Positions 40,568-52,500 of a DNA stretch of 64,000 nt are shown one piece after another. Below the pieces are notes generated by a model. That model did no database searches. It saw only the letters and a list, made by a program, of their open reading frames with translations, and had not been told where the DNA came from. The position numbers and the translations under genes are program-made. This DNA comes from Alentia gelatinosa (taxonomy: Eukaryota > Annelida > Polychaeta > Phyllodocida > Polynoidae): the NCBI GenBank assembly GCA_950022655.1, contig OX465579.1, forward strand, positions 141,632,913 through 141,696,912, given 5' to 3'. The first letter of the stretch is position 1; each line of letters starts with the position of its first letter.

Positions 40568-43500
40568 CATGCATGTTAAAGCTAGACTCGGTGTCAGGCG
40601 CCATAACTGATATACATATGCTACACTGGCTCTTGTCGGAATACCGGAAGTATCATTGCACTATATCTAGAGCAATGATGTTACCATCGCTGTTTTCTGA
40701 ATAAAGCATTAGTTGTAGGCAGAATAATATTTCCGTTGTGTCCGGCTAAACATATGTAACCGTCCTTTGGAGAGCAGAACATCCATCTTTAGTTCCAGTC
40801 TACTTTGTAGGTCACTAATTAGCTAATGGGAATGGCTTTCTATAACGGTCCAATTGCTGCCTTCACTTCTGAAAGAGTCTGATTGCAGATGATAATGCAT
40901 TTGCAGAATGCTTTCCATAAACAGCACCGAGACACTATTGTAAAACATAATAAACAGGATAGTAAATGCAGTGAATCTATAGGCAAACCGAGGTATGAGT
41001 GAATTATTGTACGCACAGTGAAATAGAAAGAACGACTGGAAATACTAAATCAGTTGCATTGAATGGCGTTCTACACTGGATGTTATTGGGAGTAGATCCT
41101 GATATAACAACAGGCAGACATGTGTTATCTGTTGTCACAACTCATATCTATGATAGATTGATATTGCAATTTTGCACAATAAATGATATTCTATACATGA
41201 TACTCTTTTTGTGTCTTTCGATTTTCGATAGCCGTAATCATAATTCTTCCAATGAAATCAAAATTTTTAGTGACAGGGAATTGTAATTCTTCCCTGTATG
41301 ATCCAAGACGAAGCCTACTTGTCATTTAGAATAATTAATAACAATATCGAATTCCGTGCAGCCATAGAACAATCGGAATATATATATAGGCTAGACATTC
41401 GGCAGACAACGATGGCACAGGTTGAAAAGAGCCCGGCAATTTGTCCCTCCCCGTGAGCTGTGCGGTAGATGTGTTTTATACAACACACGCTTTTCCCAGT
41501 CCGCCTCTAGCCCAAAGCCCCCACCTCCCCATAGACACACACCTCACCCAGATGCCCACCTACTCCCGCCCCGAACTGGTGGATCCGGCCCCAGGCACCG
41601 AGCCCCCCAGCACCCGTATTGATTACGTTAGGGATCCTCCAGCATCCAGCGCAGGGTTTGGCTGGTGCCCACGTGGCCACGCACTACAATACACGTCCAA
41701 TTTGTGTACACGCGGGGCCGGGCGTGACCGTGGACTTGCGGCCGGTGACTTGAGTTACCCCCACTTCGGAGAGCCACGGCTGTATGCCGTAATGGCCACA
41801 GGAACTTAGTAATAGACACCGCTTGACTAATGACAGCAAACTCTGTCTACTCGCCCCACTGCGTTAATGTTGTTGTTTTTCTGTATTTTTGTCATATGAA
41901 TTAATTGTCAAGTTAAATGACTAAATTGCCTAGGGGAATTTATGGCCCTTGTGATAGTTCTCAGGTAAAAATTCGCTTCGTGTAGGGGACCCAGGGGCAT
42001 TCCACTTTGTTTGGTGCATATATTATTCAGTTACGGAGCAAATTATGCTCTGTGAGAGATCTGTGACGGATTTATTTTACACATCGCTGCTGGTCTAGTA
42101 GCTAAACTGTCCATAACAATAAGTACTTTCTCTCTCACTCTCTTTGCTCAATTACTGTCACCAAATATAGCAGGACACTCGATATGAAAAAGAAGACTTT
42201 TCGATTCGTGTTTGGCAGAGGGTAGCAGATGAGTTTTACATTCCGAATTGATTTCTATTTATTTGGCTAGATCGTAGATTGAATTAATATTTATAATTAG
42301 GGGCGGGGTGAGAAGGGGGTGGCAAGACGTGATTCTCTCTTATCTATGCTTCTGGTCAGAGCAGTAGTTAGCTTTTCATCACCGAGAACGTAGGTTGCAG
42401 TGATATAGTTACTTCCCCCACTGCAGAAGCGTGTCCACTGGTAGTATTGGGAATGGCATCTGTCTCTTTAGAAGTCGGCATTTAAGATGGAGAGGGGGAC
42501 TTTGGAGGCACCTGCTGGTGCCAGCAGGTGGTTGGAATAGAAAATGATCTTATAAGGAATCAGTGGTTCTTCAATCAATGTGAAATCTCTGAAGCTGCAG
42601 CATTTGCCAACTGCCAAACTAGAGGGGAATTCGCAGCAAGCATTTAGATATATTGGTTGAGGATCTTTGAAACTTTTAGTTGGAGGTATTGAGAAAGAGT
42701 GAGTGGTAATGGGGTATTCTTTAACGTGTTCGGTCAGTTGTGAGAAAAGATCAGACTTAACAAGAAAAAAATACCGTTTGACAAGCTTGAATAGGTGAGT
42801 AGGTAGGAAGTGGATTTGGCATCAATCTTAATCGGGGCGTTGTTTCGCCTTCAATTTACAATTAGCCACGTGGGAATTTTAGATAAAGATTCCTAATCCT
42901 AAGTCATATTGTAACTTCATTCTTGATTTACGATGATCCTTCTTTTCCTTCAGTTGCCCAGTTTTCAATCTTCTCTCAGGGACGGCACTCAATGTTAGTC
43001 ACTTCTTTAACCTTTACAGTTCCTAGGTAACTGGACACCATAGCCCAGTAGAAAAAGACCAATGACATCATCTACTATCACATCAGACATATCACCGCAG
43101 GGATATCAGAGGTCAGGCAAATCCCTGAAATCATATCTTTTTTAACGAAACACAGAATTACTGTCTTCACGATCTAAAAGCCTCAATAGAACCTGATTAT
43201 GTCAACCCCATATTGTTTCAGGAACCTGATCTCCCCATAAATGTGTGCATTATCACTTCCCTGATTTTCAGGGTTTTCCTGCATGGATGAAAATCCCTGA
43301 AATTCCTGAAACCCTTGCACTGTTACCTTACAAACCACTTTGAATGCATAACACCGGGAACCAGCTTCATACTACAATCTACCATGCTCTTATTTAGTTA
43401 AACATCAAAAGAACATGGAAGGTAGGGCTCTGCTTGGAGACCACAGACTGTAGTACCAGTCATACTCACAAACACAGTTTTCATCATTTTTGAGTTCCCA

Positions 43501-46500
43501 GTAAGCTTGTTCAGTAAAGTCTGGTGGGAGGGAGGGGGGATTTGTCCCAGCATTTAAAACTTCAGGGATTTTCTTCAAAGGCTGACACCCCTGCACCGCT
43601 ACATGGATAAGTAGAGGTATGTTTCAATCTACAGCCTAAGGAGGAGCTATAGAACAACAATGACGTTTCCGGCAAGGCTGGCATCAACACCTCAGTAGCC
43701 AAGCCAGGACAGGTGGTCGCATTAGTTCGCGTGCTTTCACGGTGAGCAGCTCGCCTCCTCTGGCAGCAATAGAGCTGTTGTGACAGACCTGCAGATGGGA
43801 GCAGGAGCAGTGGTTCTGGTAATATACACTCTAAAATCAAGAATCTCAGGGTGGATGGAGAAATTGGTAATGATTTGAGGTAATAGGATGTATAATGAGC
43901 AAATCAAGGTCCTGTAATTTCCCTTGTATATTACCTTGGGTTGATCTTTGGAATCAGTGTGAGAGAGGCTGAATTGCAGTGTATTTTTGTCAAACATGTG
44001 TAGGGGGTTTCCTGTTCTAGTGTATATGCAGTGTATCCACGAGTTCTTGATTTTTCACTCAGGCCATATCAGAGGTTATGAACCCCCCGTCTTCATCCCC
44101 ATGTGTGGTTGTCTGCTTCGCCCTCAGGCAGCCAGGAACTAGATCTAGTCTTGCGTCTAAACCTCTGCAGTGGTTCTAATTTACCGGTCGGCTATGAGGA
44201 AGTGGCCGTAGCTCAGGTGGATAAACCCATGGCATAGGTCGAGCATACGAAGTACGCGAGTATATATTCCGCTCAGATTGAGCTCGTTTGGCGCTGTCTC
44301 CTTATCCGCCCTACTCGAGTTGTGGTAAAACGTTGGCGTACGCTGACACCCATACTGTGTGATATACAGAGTTCACATGTACACAAGACATGCAGGAGGC
44401 ATGCTTTATGATCATACGTAATGGTCTTGAGGCTGATGTACAGCTCCTGGCACGGAATAAATCAATGGTGGATGGATAAATCACCTACTGGTGGGACAGC
44501 CCTGTGGAGAGAGTATCGCCGTAGGTACGCTTAACTCTGGTATATTGTTGGCTGTTTTCCACTGATTATTCAATTCCAAATAGCATACCATTACTTTAAA
44601 AGTTATAATTATATTTCGTCATAATGACATTTAGAGAATTTAAGTTTTTACTCTAGATGCTCAGTACTGATATCACATGCCTATTAAAACTCTGATTATA
44701 AGTTGTGCAGGCTTTCTGTCAATACGGCAGTTGCTATCAAGGTTTACTGGTTAAACCAGTATCTTGTTTCAAATACGCTAAGGGCAATTTCTTCATAAAA
44801 ACAGATTTTACTAATACCACTTCTATGGAAATTACCACTGTATTATGTACAACAATTTACTTTGCCAGATTAGCTTTTTTTGCAAGCATGTCGCTTTCAT
44901 ATCCTGATCATATTTCCACCTGCAGTAGAACTAACTCCATTTGTCTGCTGGACCGAGGTCTCTGATTCGCTCAACAGTACACAGAACATGCCTTTGTCTG
45001 TCTAAACCCCGGCTCTATGAGGGTACTATCAGGTTTTCATTCAGTAGAGGTTGGTCCTCATAAAAGTTACACCGACTTGAGTTGGCCATGTTATTGGTTT
45101 TCTGCACAAGAAACTGGCAATGCTCACAGAATATCTAGCGTACTACTCTAATATTGATTCTAATCTTCAGTTACAATGTAAATGTAAATGAACGAGTAAG
45201 TAAATATGCAAGACAATTAACGGCAGTGGTTGCGAACTTTCAGTTGTTCATCAGTTTCTCTGCTGTGCGCAGCCACCTTGGGATCCTTACGGTAAAGCCA
45301 TTAAGCCTCTCACATGGCCATAACAGACATATCGTGCAGCAAACAGACAGCTTAATCTAGGCACGCTTTTAATTGGGTTAATTAAAAACCGGCCAGGCAG
45401 AGGTGTTTTTTTTCGGGCCCTCAGCATTGCCGGCGTGCCGCATTGGAGGCATTGTGGACCGGAGATTAGCGGCGGTGGGCCGTCTGTCTGCGCACAGGGC
45501 GAGGGCGGCGCACACTGTCGTCGGCCGGCTCAGACAGACTGCTGTCAAATTAAAGCCGGACAGGCGGCGTAGATCCGCGAATCATCCCCGCCTCGCGCCG
45601 CCTCATAACCGGACGGCGGACGGGGCCTCGCGGGACACGGCCACCGCCCCGCCCACTCCATCCCACAGCCGCCGTGCTGCTGTATAAACCCGAGTCCACC
45701 ACCCTGCCGTATAAACTCAGCTCACACTGACGTATAAACCTAGTGGGCGGCTTCCTGTGCACGCCTCATCGTGGGGAGAATGGGTAAAGACGTTATCAGG
45801 GTCGGTGACCTTGAGGTATTTTAACGATGACGACATTGTGGGAGGGGTGGGGGAGGTATTGTAATACTCATGTCCCCAGTAAGGTATGTGGACGTTATTG
45901 ATGGATGGCGAAAAAATGTACGTGTTGTGGAGGTTATGTTCAGGAGAAGGGTCACTTGACTGAAGAGGGATTGGTGTTATGTCGTGATTTTGGAGGGAGA
46001 GGTATAATTAGACTGAGGATGAATGGTCATTTTGGAGGCTGAGGTCTGACTTGACTGAAGAGGTGTGGGTGTTGTAATACTTATGTTGGAGATGTGACTT
46101 GACTGAAGCCTATAATACTTCGAAATTTGTTCCCGATTCATCCCGACCATCTGCTCGGTGAGAGTCGGGAATAAAATGTTGATGTCTTATACCTATAAGA
46201 CATCGACATCCACTATTCCCGATCACACTTCCTCCTTTTATAACCTTGTAAATCTACCCTGATTAAGATCAAAGAGAGCCGCCGGGAACCGCGCCCTACT
46301 GGTCCCCAGGCCGGGTGATAGGTCTACATATGCAACATTTAATAACTTCTGTTCTATTTGAGATATTAAAAAAATAGTTTTCAGGTTTATAATCGGTTAT
46401 GTCTCGCCCTACAAATCGATATAAAGAACTTGTAAATCGGACTGGGGGTTAGGTAGTATTGCTATTTAAACCGCCTGCTCAGAATCGGGAACAGTCGGTG

Positions 46501-49500
46501 TAAGTGCGTACATCGGAATCTTAAGGGCGGGGAGAGTCGGCCATATCTTACATGGTAGTAATGCCCAACACGTTGGGAAAAGCAATAAAATTGCGTACAT
46601 CGACCCGATTGGTGCAGACTGTCACAGACCAGACAGATCCGTCAGGCAAAGGTAGAATCGGGGACAGCGGTCGGGTCGGTGTCTTATAGGCTTAAGGAGT
46701 GATTGGGTATTATAATGTTAATGTAGGACGAGGCGACGTCCTTCTCCCCTAGCGATGCTACCTTGAATGGCAGTTTATAGAACTGCCCCATACCACCGTA
46801 ACCATAGTGCACTCACGGCTGTGACATCATGGTGTCAACAACCGCATCCTTGGAGTCTCTACAGTGATCTGTAGAGGCTTTGGACAGTATGATACTGTTA
46901 TTATTTATGTGGTGTGATGGAGGATCGAAAGGTCCTGTCAAATGGGATATTTAGGTCAAGGTTTCGCCATGGATTGGCTCATCAGGCATCTTAGCAAGCT
47001 TTTTGGGTGTCAAGGTGATCAGACTGACTCATTGTATAATGTCTGAGCTTAGTTATTTAACATTTCGGATGATATTGTGGTGTGTGTGGAGTGCGATGTG
47101 GGGAAAAACCCTTTTTCTGTCAAAATGGAAATGTTGGTTGTGTGCAGAGGTTACAAATTCCCGAGTTACGATCACAGAACGGTCTACATAGGGGTTTATT
47201 GATAATGTTGGAGGGAGATGTATGACTTGAATGAGGAGGTACAGATGTTGTGGTCGTGATGTTGGAGTGAGAGGTGTAATTTGAATGAGGAGGTACAGAT
47301 ATCATGGTCGTGATTTTGAAGGGAGAGGTGTGACTTGACTGATGAGGAACAGGTGTTTTGGGTGTGACATTGGCGGGAGAGGTGTTTTTTGAATGAGGAG
47401 GTACGGGTGTTGTGTTTGTGATATTGGAGGGAGAGGTGTGATTTGAATGAGGAGGTATGGGTGTTTTGTTTTTGATGTTGGAGGGAGAGGTGTGATTTGA
47501 ATGAGGAGGCATGGGTGTTGTGTTTTTGTTGTTGGAGGGAGAGGTGTGATTTGAATGAGGAGGTATGGGTGTTGTGTTTTTGATGTTGGAGGGAGAGGTG
47601 TGCTTTGAATGAGGAGGTATGGGTGTTGTGTTTTTTATGTTGGAGGGAGAGGTGTAATTTGAATGAGGAGGTATGGGTGTTGTGGTCGTGATGTTGGAGA
47701 GAGAGCTGTAATTTGAATGAGGAGGTATGGGTGTTGTGGTCGTGATGTTGGAGGGAGAGGTGTGATTTGATTGAGGAGGTACAGGTGTTGTGGTCGTTAT
47801 GTTGGAGGGAGAGGTGTGATTTGAATAAGGAGGTAAGGGTGTTGTAGTCGTGATGTTGGAGGGAGGGGTGTGATTTGAATGAGGAGGTACAGATGTTGTG
47901 GCTGTAATGGACAGTTTGGAGTTTCGAGGTGGAGATTTAGTAGTGTGGCATCAGTTGAACTGGGGTGAGAAGCAAGAGGTGCTGTATAAATATATTTGAG
48001 AGGATCTTTTGATATGGTTTGAGTGCTGAAGGTGCTTTTTAGTGATACTGGGGTGGGGATGATAACACTCAAATGTATATGTAATAATGACGTTGGTCGG
48101 AGGTGAATGTTCATTGGTTTATGAAGTTTTACATTTAAAGAACATGTAAGGCTTACCTTATAGCGATATTGAATCCTACATATTAGAACGACAGAAATTT
48201 GGGGTAACCTGAGGGGGCCGGGGAATGTTTAATCTGGCTTAGAAATTCAAGTTGCTGTGGTCATGGCAAGGTTGAGTCTAACATGGGGTGAGGTGATGGA
48301 GGCGTTATAACAGTACGTGGGGGTGGGCGGGCTGGTGGTATTAAGTGCCGGCCGTGGATGGCGGTCTGGCTAAACATGACGCTTCCCACTGCCCTCCGGG
48401 AGCTCTGGCAGGATGCTTTCACGTCGTCGGGCTGAGGCCACGTCGCACCAGAACGCCACCAATACATGCGACAGGGAAATTAACGCGCCCCGCCACGAGT
48501 GATTGTCGGTGCTCTTTTTGTCGGCTCCGGGTCGTGCCGAGGCGTGGTGGGCGTGATAAAGCCCGCTCGTGGGGCTGAGTCCACACGGACCGGCGGCGCG
48601 CCCGCCCAGATGTGTCTGCATGACAACACTGAATACAAACCGAGTGATACTGGATGTGGTATGAACCTGTCACAGAGCTCTACTATATTGTATAGATATA
48701 TGTCATCAGCTGGGTATGTGCATTCGGATTTCGTTCTTTTATGACATTGAATTCTAACTTACATTTGTACGTTCGCACCTATGAAGGTATATACATGTAT
48801 ATATGTATTATGTAGATGTTTGTGTATGTATTTATGTGTATACGCACAAACCGTATGTCACTCAAAAACATCAATTAAAATGTACGCATTCACAAAAATA
48901 TCACATATCAATTAGTAATATCCCACAAGTCACGTAGGTCAAGGATTGGTGGTTTTTTTCAAAATTCCCTTCGTGACTAATAAATCGGTACTGTTAAAAA
49001 GTAACTCGATAACTACTAGATAAGGATCCATGAAAACAATTAGATTGAACCAACCCTTTATTCTAATCTATATGATTAAATCGAAGCGCAGAAGGGATAA
49101 GAATTAGCCTATACCACGACCCAAGTTTAAACGTTAGCCGAACAGGACCTCCTCAGGGAGGAAGTGAGTTGAATCTATCAATAACCGAGTTACTCACCAG
49201 TCCAGCAGGTGGTGACTAAAACGAGCACTGTCAGGTGCTCTCGTATCAGAGACCACCCGGCTGCCATGCTGGTAGAGGCCATATGGCAGGTGGGGCTTTG
49301 GGGGGCGTCACCGTAACAACAGCAACACGCCTCCCTCTCTATAACTCCGGGTATTCTCCATGGTTAGACTCCCGGGCATGAGTCGAGCTCGGCGCTTGGC
49401 ACGCAGATCGAGCTGGAAGCTCCTTCGGCTGGCACGGTGGGAGTCGTCTCTGGAATTGAGTCCTAGAACAGTATGCGGGGGTCATGAGTGAACACACAGA

Positions 49501-52500
49501 GCTGCTCACAGACAGGCTACAGCTCGTCGACCTCACCCACCGACTTGAGTTTGTGTACAGTGGGGCGGGGGTGTTTGTGTTGCTCAGCGGCCCGGTCGCG
49601 TGCAGGGCGCGGGCGGGACCCCGCATACACGTGACTGGTGTCGGTGAATGCAGCCCGCGTGCCCCGTTGTGGTGGAGGCCGTGGCGGTGGTGTAATAACT
49701 ACACACTACGCCGTATTTACACACAGAGTCACATGCGGCACGACGTCGATTCCCTCTACCAGGCAAAAGTCGGCCAGATGGTGCCGTTCACACAGTCAAA
49801 GTTTGTCGTCGTCACGTGAGAAAGGAGGCGAGACCTACATTTCCCACGCCAAGGCCGAATAGCAGCATGGTGCGAGGGGGTCGATGCTGCCCGTCGAGGC
49901 CTAGGTGTTGGTGGTGGTAGTAGTTGTAGTAATGGTGGATCGGGATCGTGGTGTGACAGCGTGTTACATGCACACCGCCCTCACCCACTCACGCCTCTCA
50001 CACAAGGAGGGACCTCTCCTCTCCTGTCCTCTCCCGTCCTCACTGGGGGAAGTGGAGCGTTGCTCTGGTGATCAGGGTGGTAAGGCGGAGCGGCGAGGGG
50101 TGCGCGCAACGCTGTGGGGTTCCGTTACCTGTGCCGGCTGCCAGGTGTCAGGGAGGCGGCCACCACTCCTCCTCCCCCTCCTCCAGCCTCCTCCAGGCGC
50201 CACCTGTCCGCACCTCCCGGAGGCGGCCGGCGCCTCACTGGAAGCTGTGGCGGTGGTGGCAGTCGTCCGTCTCAGGCGGACAACACGCTGTTGGCATTGT
50301 CTATGAGACTCTCTCCTGGCCTGTCTCCGCCACCTCCTCTCCCGCTCTCGGCTACATGCGAGGAATGGTGCCACGCGCTGCTTACGGGCCGCCACCTATT
50401 TAGCCGTATATCGATCCTCCAGTGGGATCCAGCGGCACACACTTTGGCGCGAGGCGGCTCCCCGGGTGCCGGATCCCGTGTCCACCCATGCTCTGCCTTC
50501 TGTCGCAGCATGACCCCAACGCCCCTACAGTATACATGTAGTGTGTGTGTGAAGCACTGCTCCATCCTACCTCACAATAAGACCCCCTGCCCAACTCCCC
50601 GCTCATAAGTCATTGCAGTTAAAAAGACAAACAATATACATAGCTAGTATGTATTGTTTATATTGTCAATAGGGAAATATTCTACTTGGTCCGGTCCCTT
50701 TTTACAGGATACACACAGTGTCCCGACTGTCACCATTACACCATTGTTACATCGCAGTGAAGCATCCTGTGTAGACCCTCAATCTGATCCTTTTATTGGG
50801 ATTGGACACCTTCTTTAATTACCGATCCTGAGCACAGAACGTCTCTCATTACGTGGTAGTAATACGCCTGGCAGTCAAACATATTGCACCGGTCTGCCAC
50901 ACCTTAAATCACAGGAAAACCTCCTTAATGAACCGTCCCTCATTATAGCATAGTAAAATAAACTGCACTTGTCAGTCAAGTTTTAAAGCATGATAATTTA
51001 GCTTCCATTGCTTGCCCCCTCTAATATATCATAGTAAACCATATTGCTCTGCCTGGCCTCTGCCTGAGGGTCACGCTTATCTACTGCTATGCCATACCCC
51101 TGCTATTCTACACCACGCAATACATATTCTCTACGCTACCTCCCTCTGCCGCTTCCTCTCATATTTCGCCCTGCTCAATGCGCTACCCTGTCTAATGCAC
51201 ATGTTCTATGCCATGTCCTGTGCCATTCTTGTCCAATACCCCTCACTTATCAATGTATCTTCGCTCCTCCTCCTAACCCAACCTAAACAGCCTCTATTGA
51301 AGATGTGACCCATTGTCGTCCTTACTTAAGACTGGTAGTACATATAGTACTTTTTTTTACCTGCACAAGCTTAAAAAAAGAATCCATGTGCACATGGGCT
51401 TCTTGTCAGTGGTCGTCGTTAAACACGCAGTGCTCACATGGCTGGTATAGAAGTACGTAGCACCGGGCGAGGACGCAGGAAAACACGAGGTGACAAGTGG
51501 GAAATCAATATTATACACTTGATAAATGGTGGTTGCCAGTCGGTCAGAGTGAGCACGCGTGCCATGCTAATCACCGCCGCCAGGCCGCCGCCCTTCCCCG
51601 CCCAGGTCACGCCCACCTCGCCCTGTCTGGAGTCTGGTCCGCTACTCAAATACTCCCAGTCGTTATTGGCATGTTTCCCGAGCCAAGCTGGTTGTTTCCT
51701 CCCATACATTGAAAAAGATACGTAGATGAAAATAACTTATAGGCATCCGTGTTCTGCTCTCGTTACTAGCTCAGAGGCAGTGATGTGGCATTATGCCAAT
51801 CTCATGTCTGTAACAAACATGCACGCGTCTGTCTATCAAGTGGTGCTGATGACCAGCTATCATTGTACGAGTTGGAAAGATACACATGTATATTTGTTTG
51901 TTAGCAAGCAAGCAAGGTCACTGATATGTTTACAACGAGGAACTTCGTGGGCGATTTTTTACGTTAATCTGAGCTATAGAATATTACTACATGTACAAAC
52001 TGCCATTCTATATATTGCAAAATGTGATGGCTGACATATAACAGTGGCCTATAGGGCACATATCTATTGTGTTATGGACGCAGCCATCTTGTCCCCCGAC
52101 TTTAAACAAAACACCAGGTGGCGGTCTAGATATCAATGGATTTTATCCCTCCAAATATTGAGGGGGGGGGGGGGTGGTTGTCATGTAAGGGTTTTAGCCT
52201 CATTTTACAATTATCCATGATTATGACAGCAGAAAATAGTGGTTGTCCCCCGACTTCAGTGGCGCTATCATACAACTTCCGGGCGGATGATGGTGGAACT
52301 AGGTCTTACTCTGTGCCCTATAGGTGGTCTGTGTTTGGTTTCATGTGGTGACTGAGACACTAGAAGGGTTAACAGTGGCTTATAGGTGGTTTGTGTGTTT
52401 GGTTTCAGGTGGAGGCGGTGCGTCGTGGTCTGCTCCAGGTGGTCCCGCAGGCTGTACTCGACCTGCTCACCTGGCAGGAACTAGAGAAGCGGGTCTGTGG

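Larger units (their letters stand above)
38300..45400. other. Intron sequence without a supported gene
   Basis: It contains the TA-flanked element at 40.3 kb and a GC-rich patch at 38.5-38.8 kb. A long open frame at 41441-41809 ([20 protein letters not shown] region) is preceded by a pyrimidine-rich cctcacccag acceptor-like sequence, but I cannot name it. The rest is AT-rich with nothing assignable. Confidence 0.5.
8325..52408 (+). other. 44-kb HECTD3 intron containing antisense gene(s)
   Basis: Exon 4 ends ...TECAEQ and exon 5 begins [10 protein letters not shown]. These are adjacent in vertebrate HECTD3, so no coding exon is missing between them and the whole interval is one intron. The other introns here are 0.3-5.2 kb. 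It carries the minus-strand GT31 gene, a possible mucin-like repeat frame, hairpin elements, SINE sequences, minisatellites and CpG-rich patches. Confidence 0.85.

Noticed and set aside
44205..44290. tRNA A-box-like gtagctcaggtggataa
   Set aside because: No B box at the proper distance and no cloverleaf; not called as tRNA or SINE.
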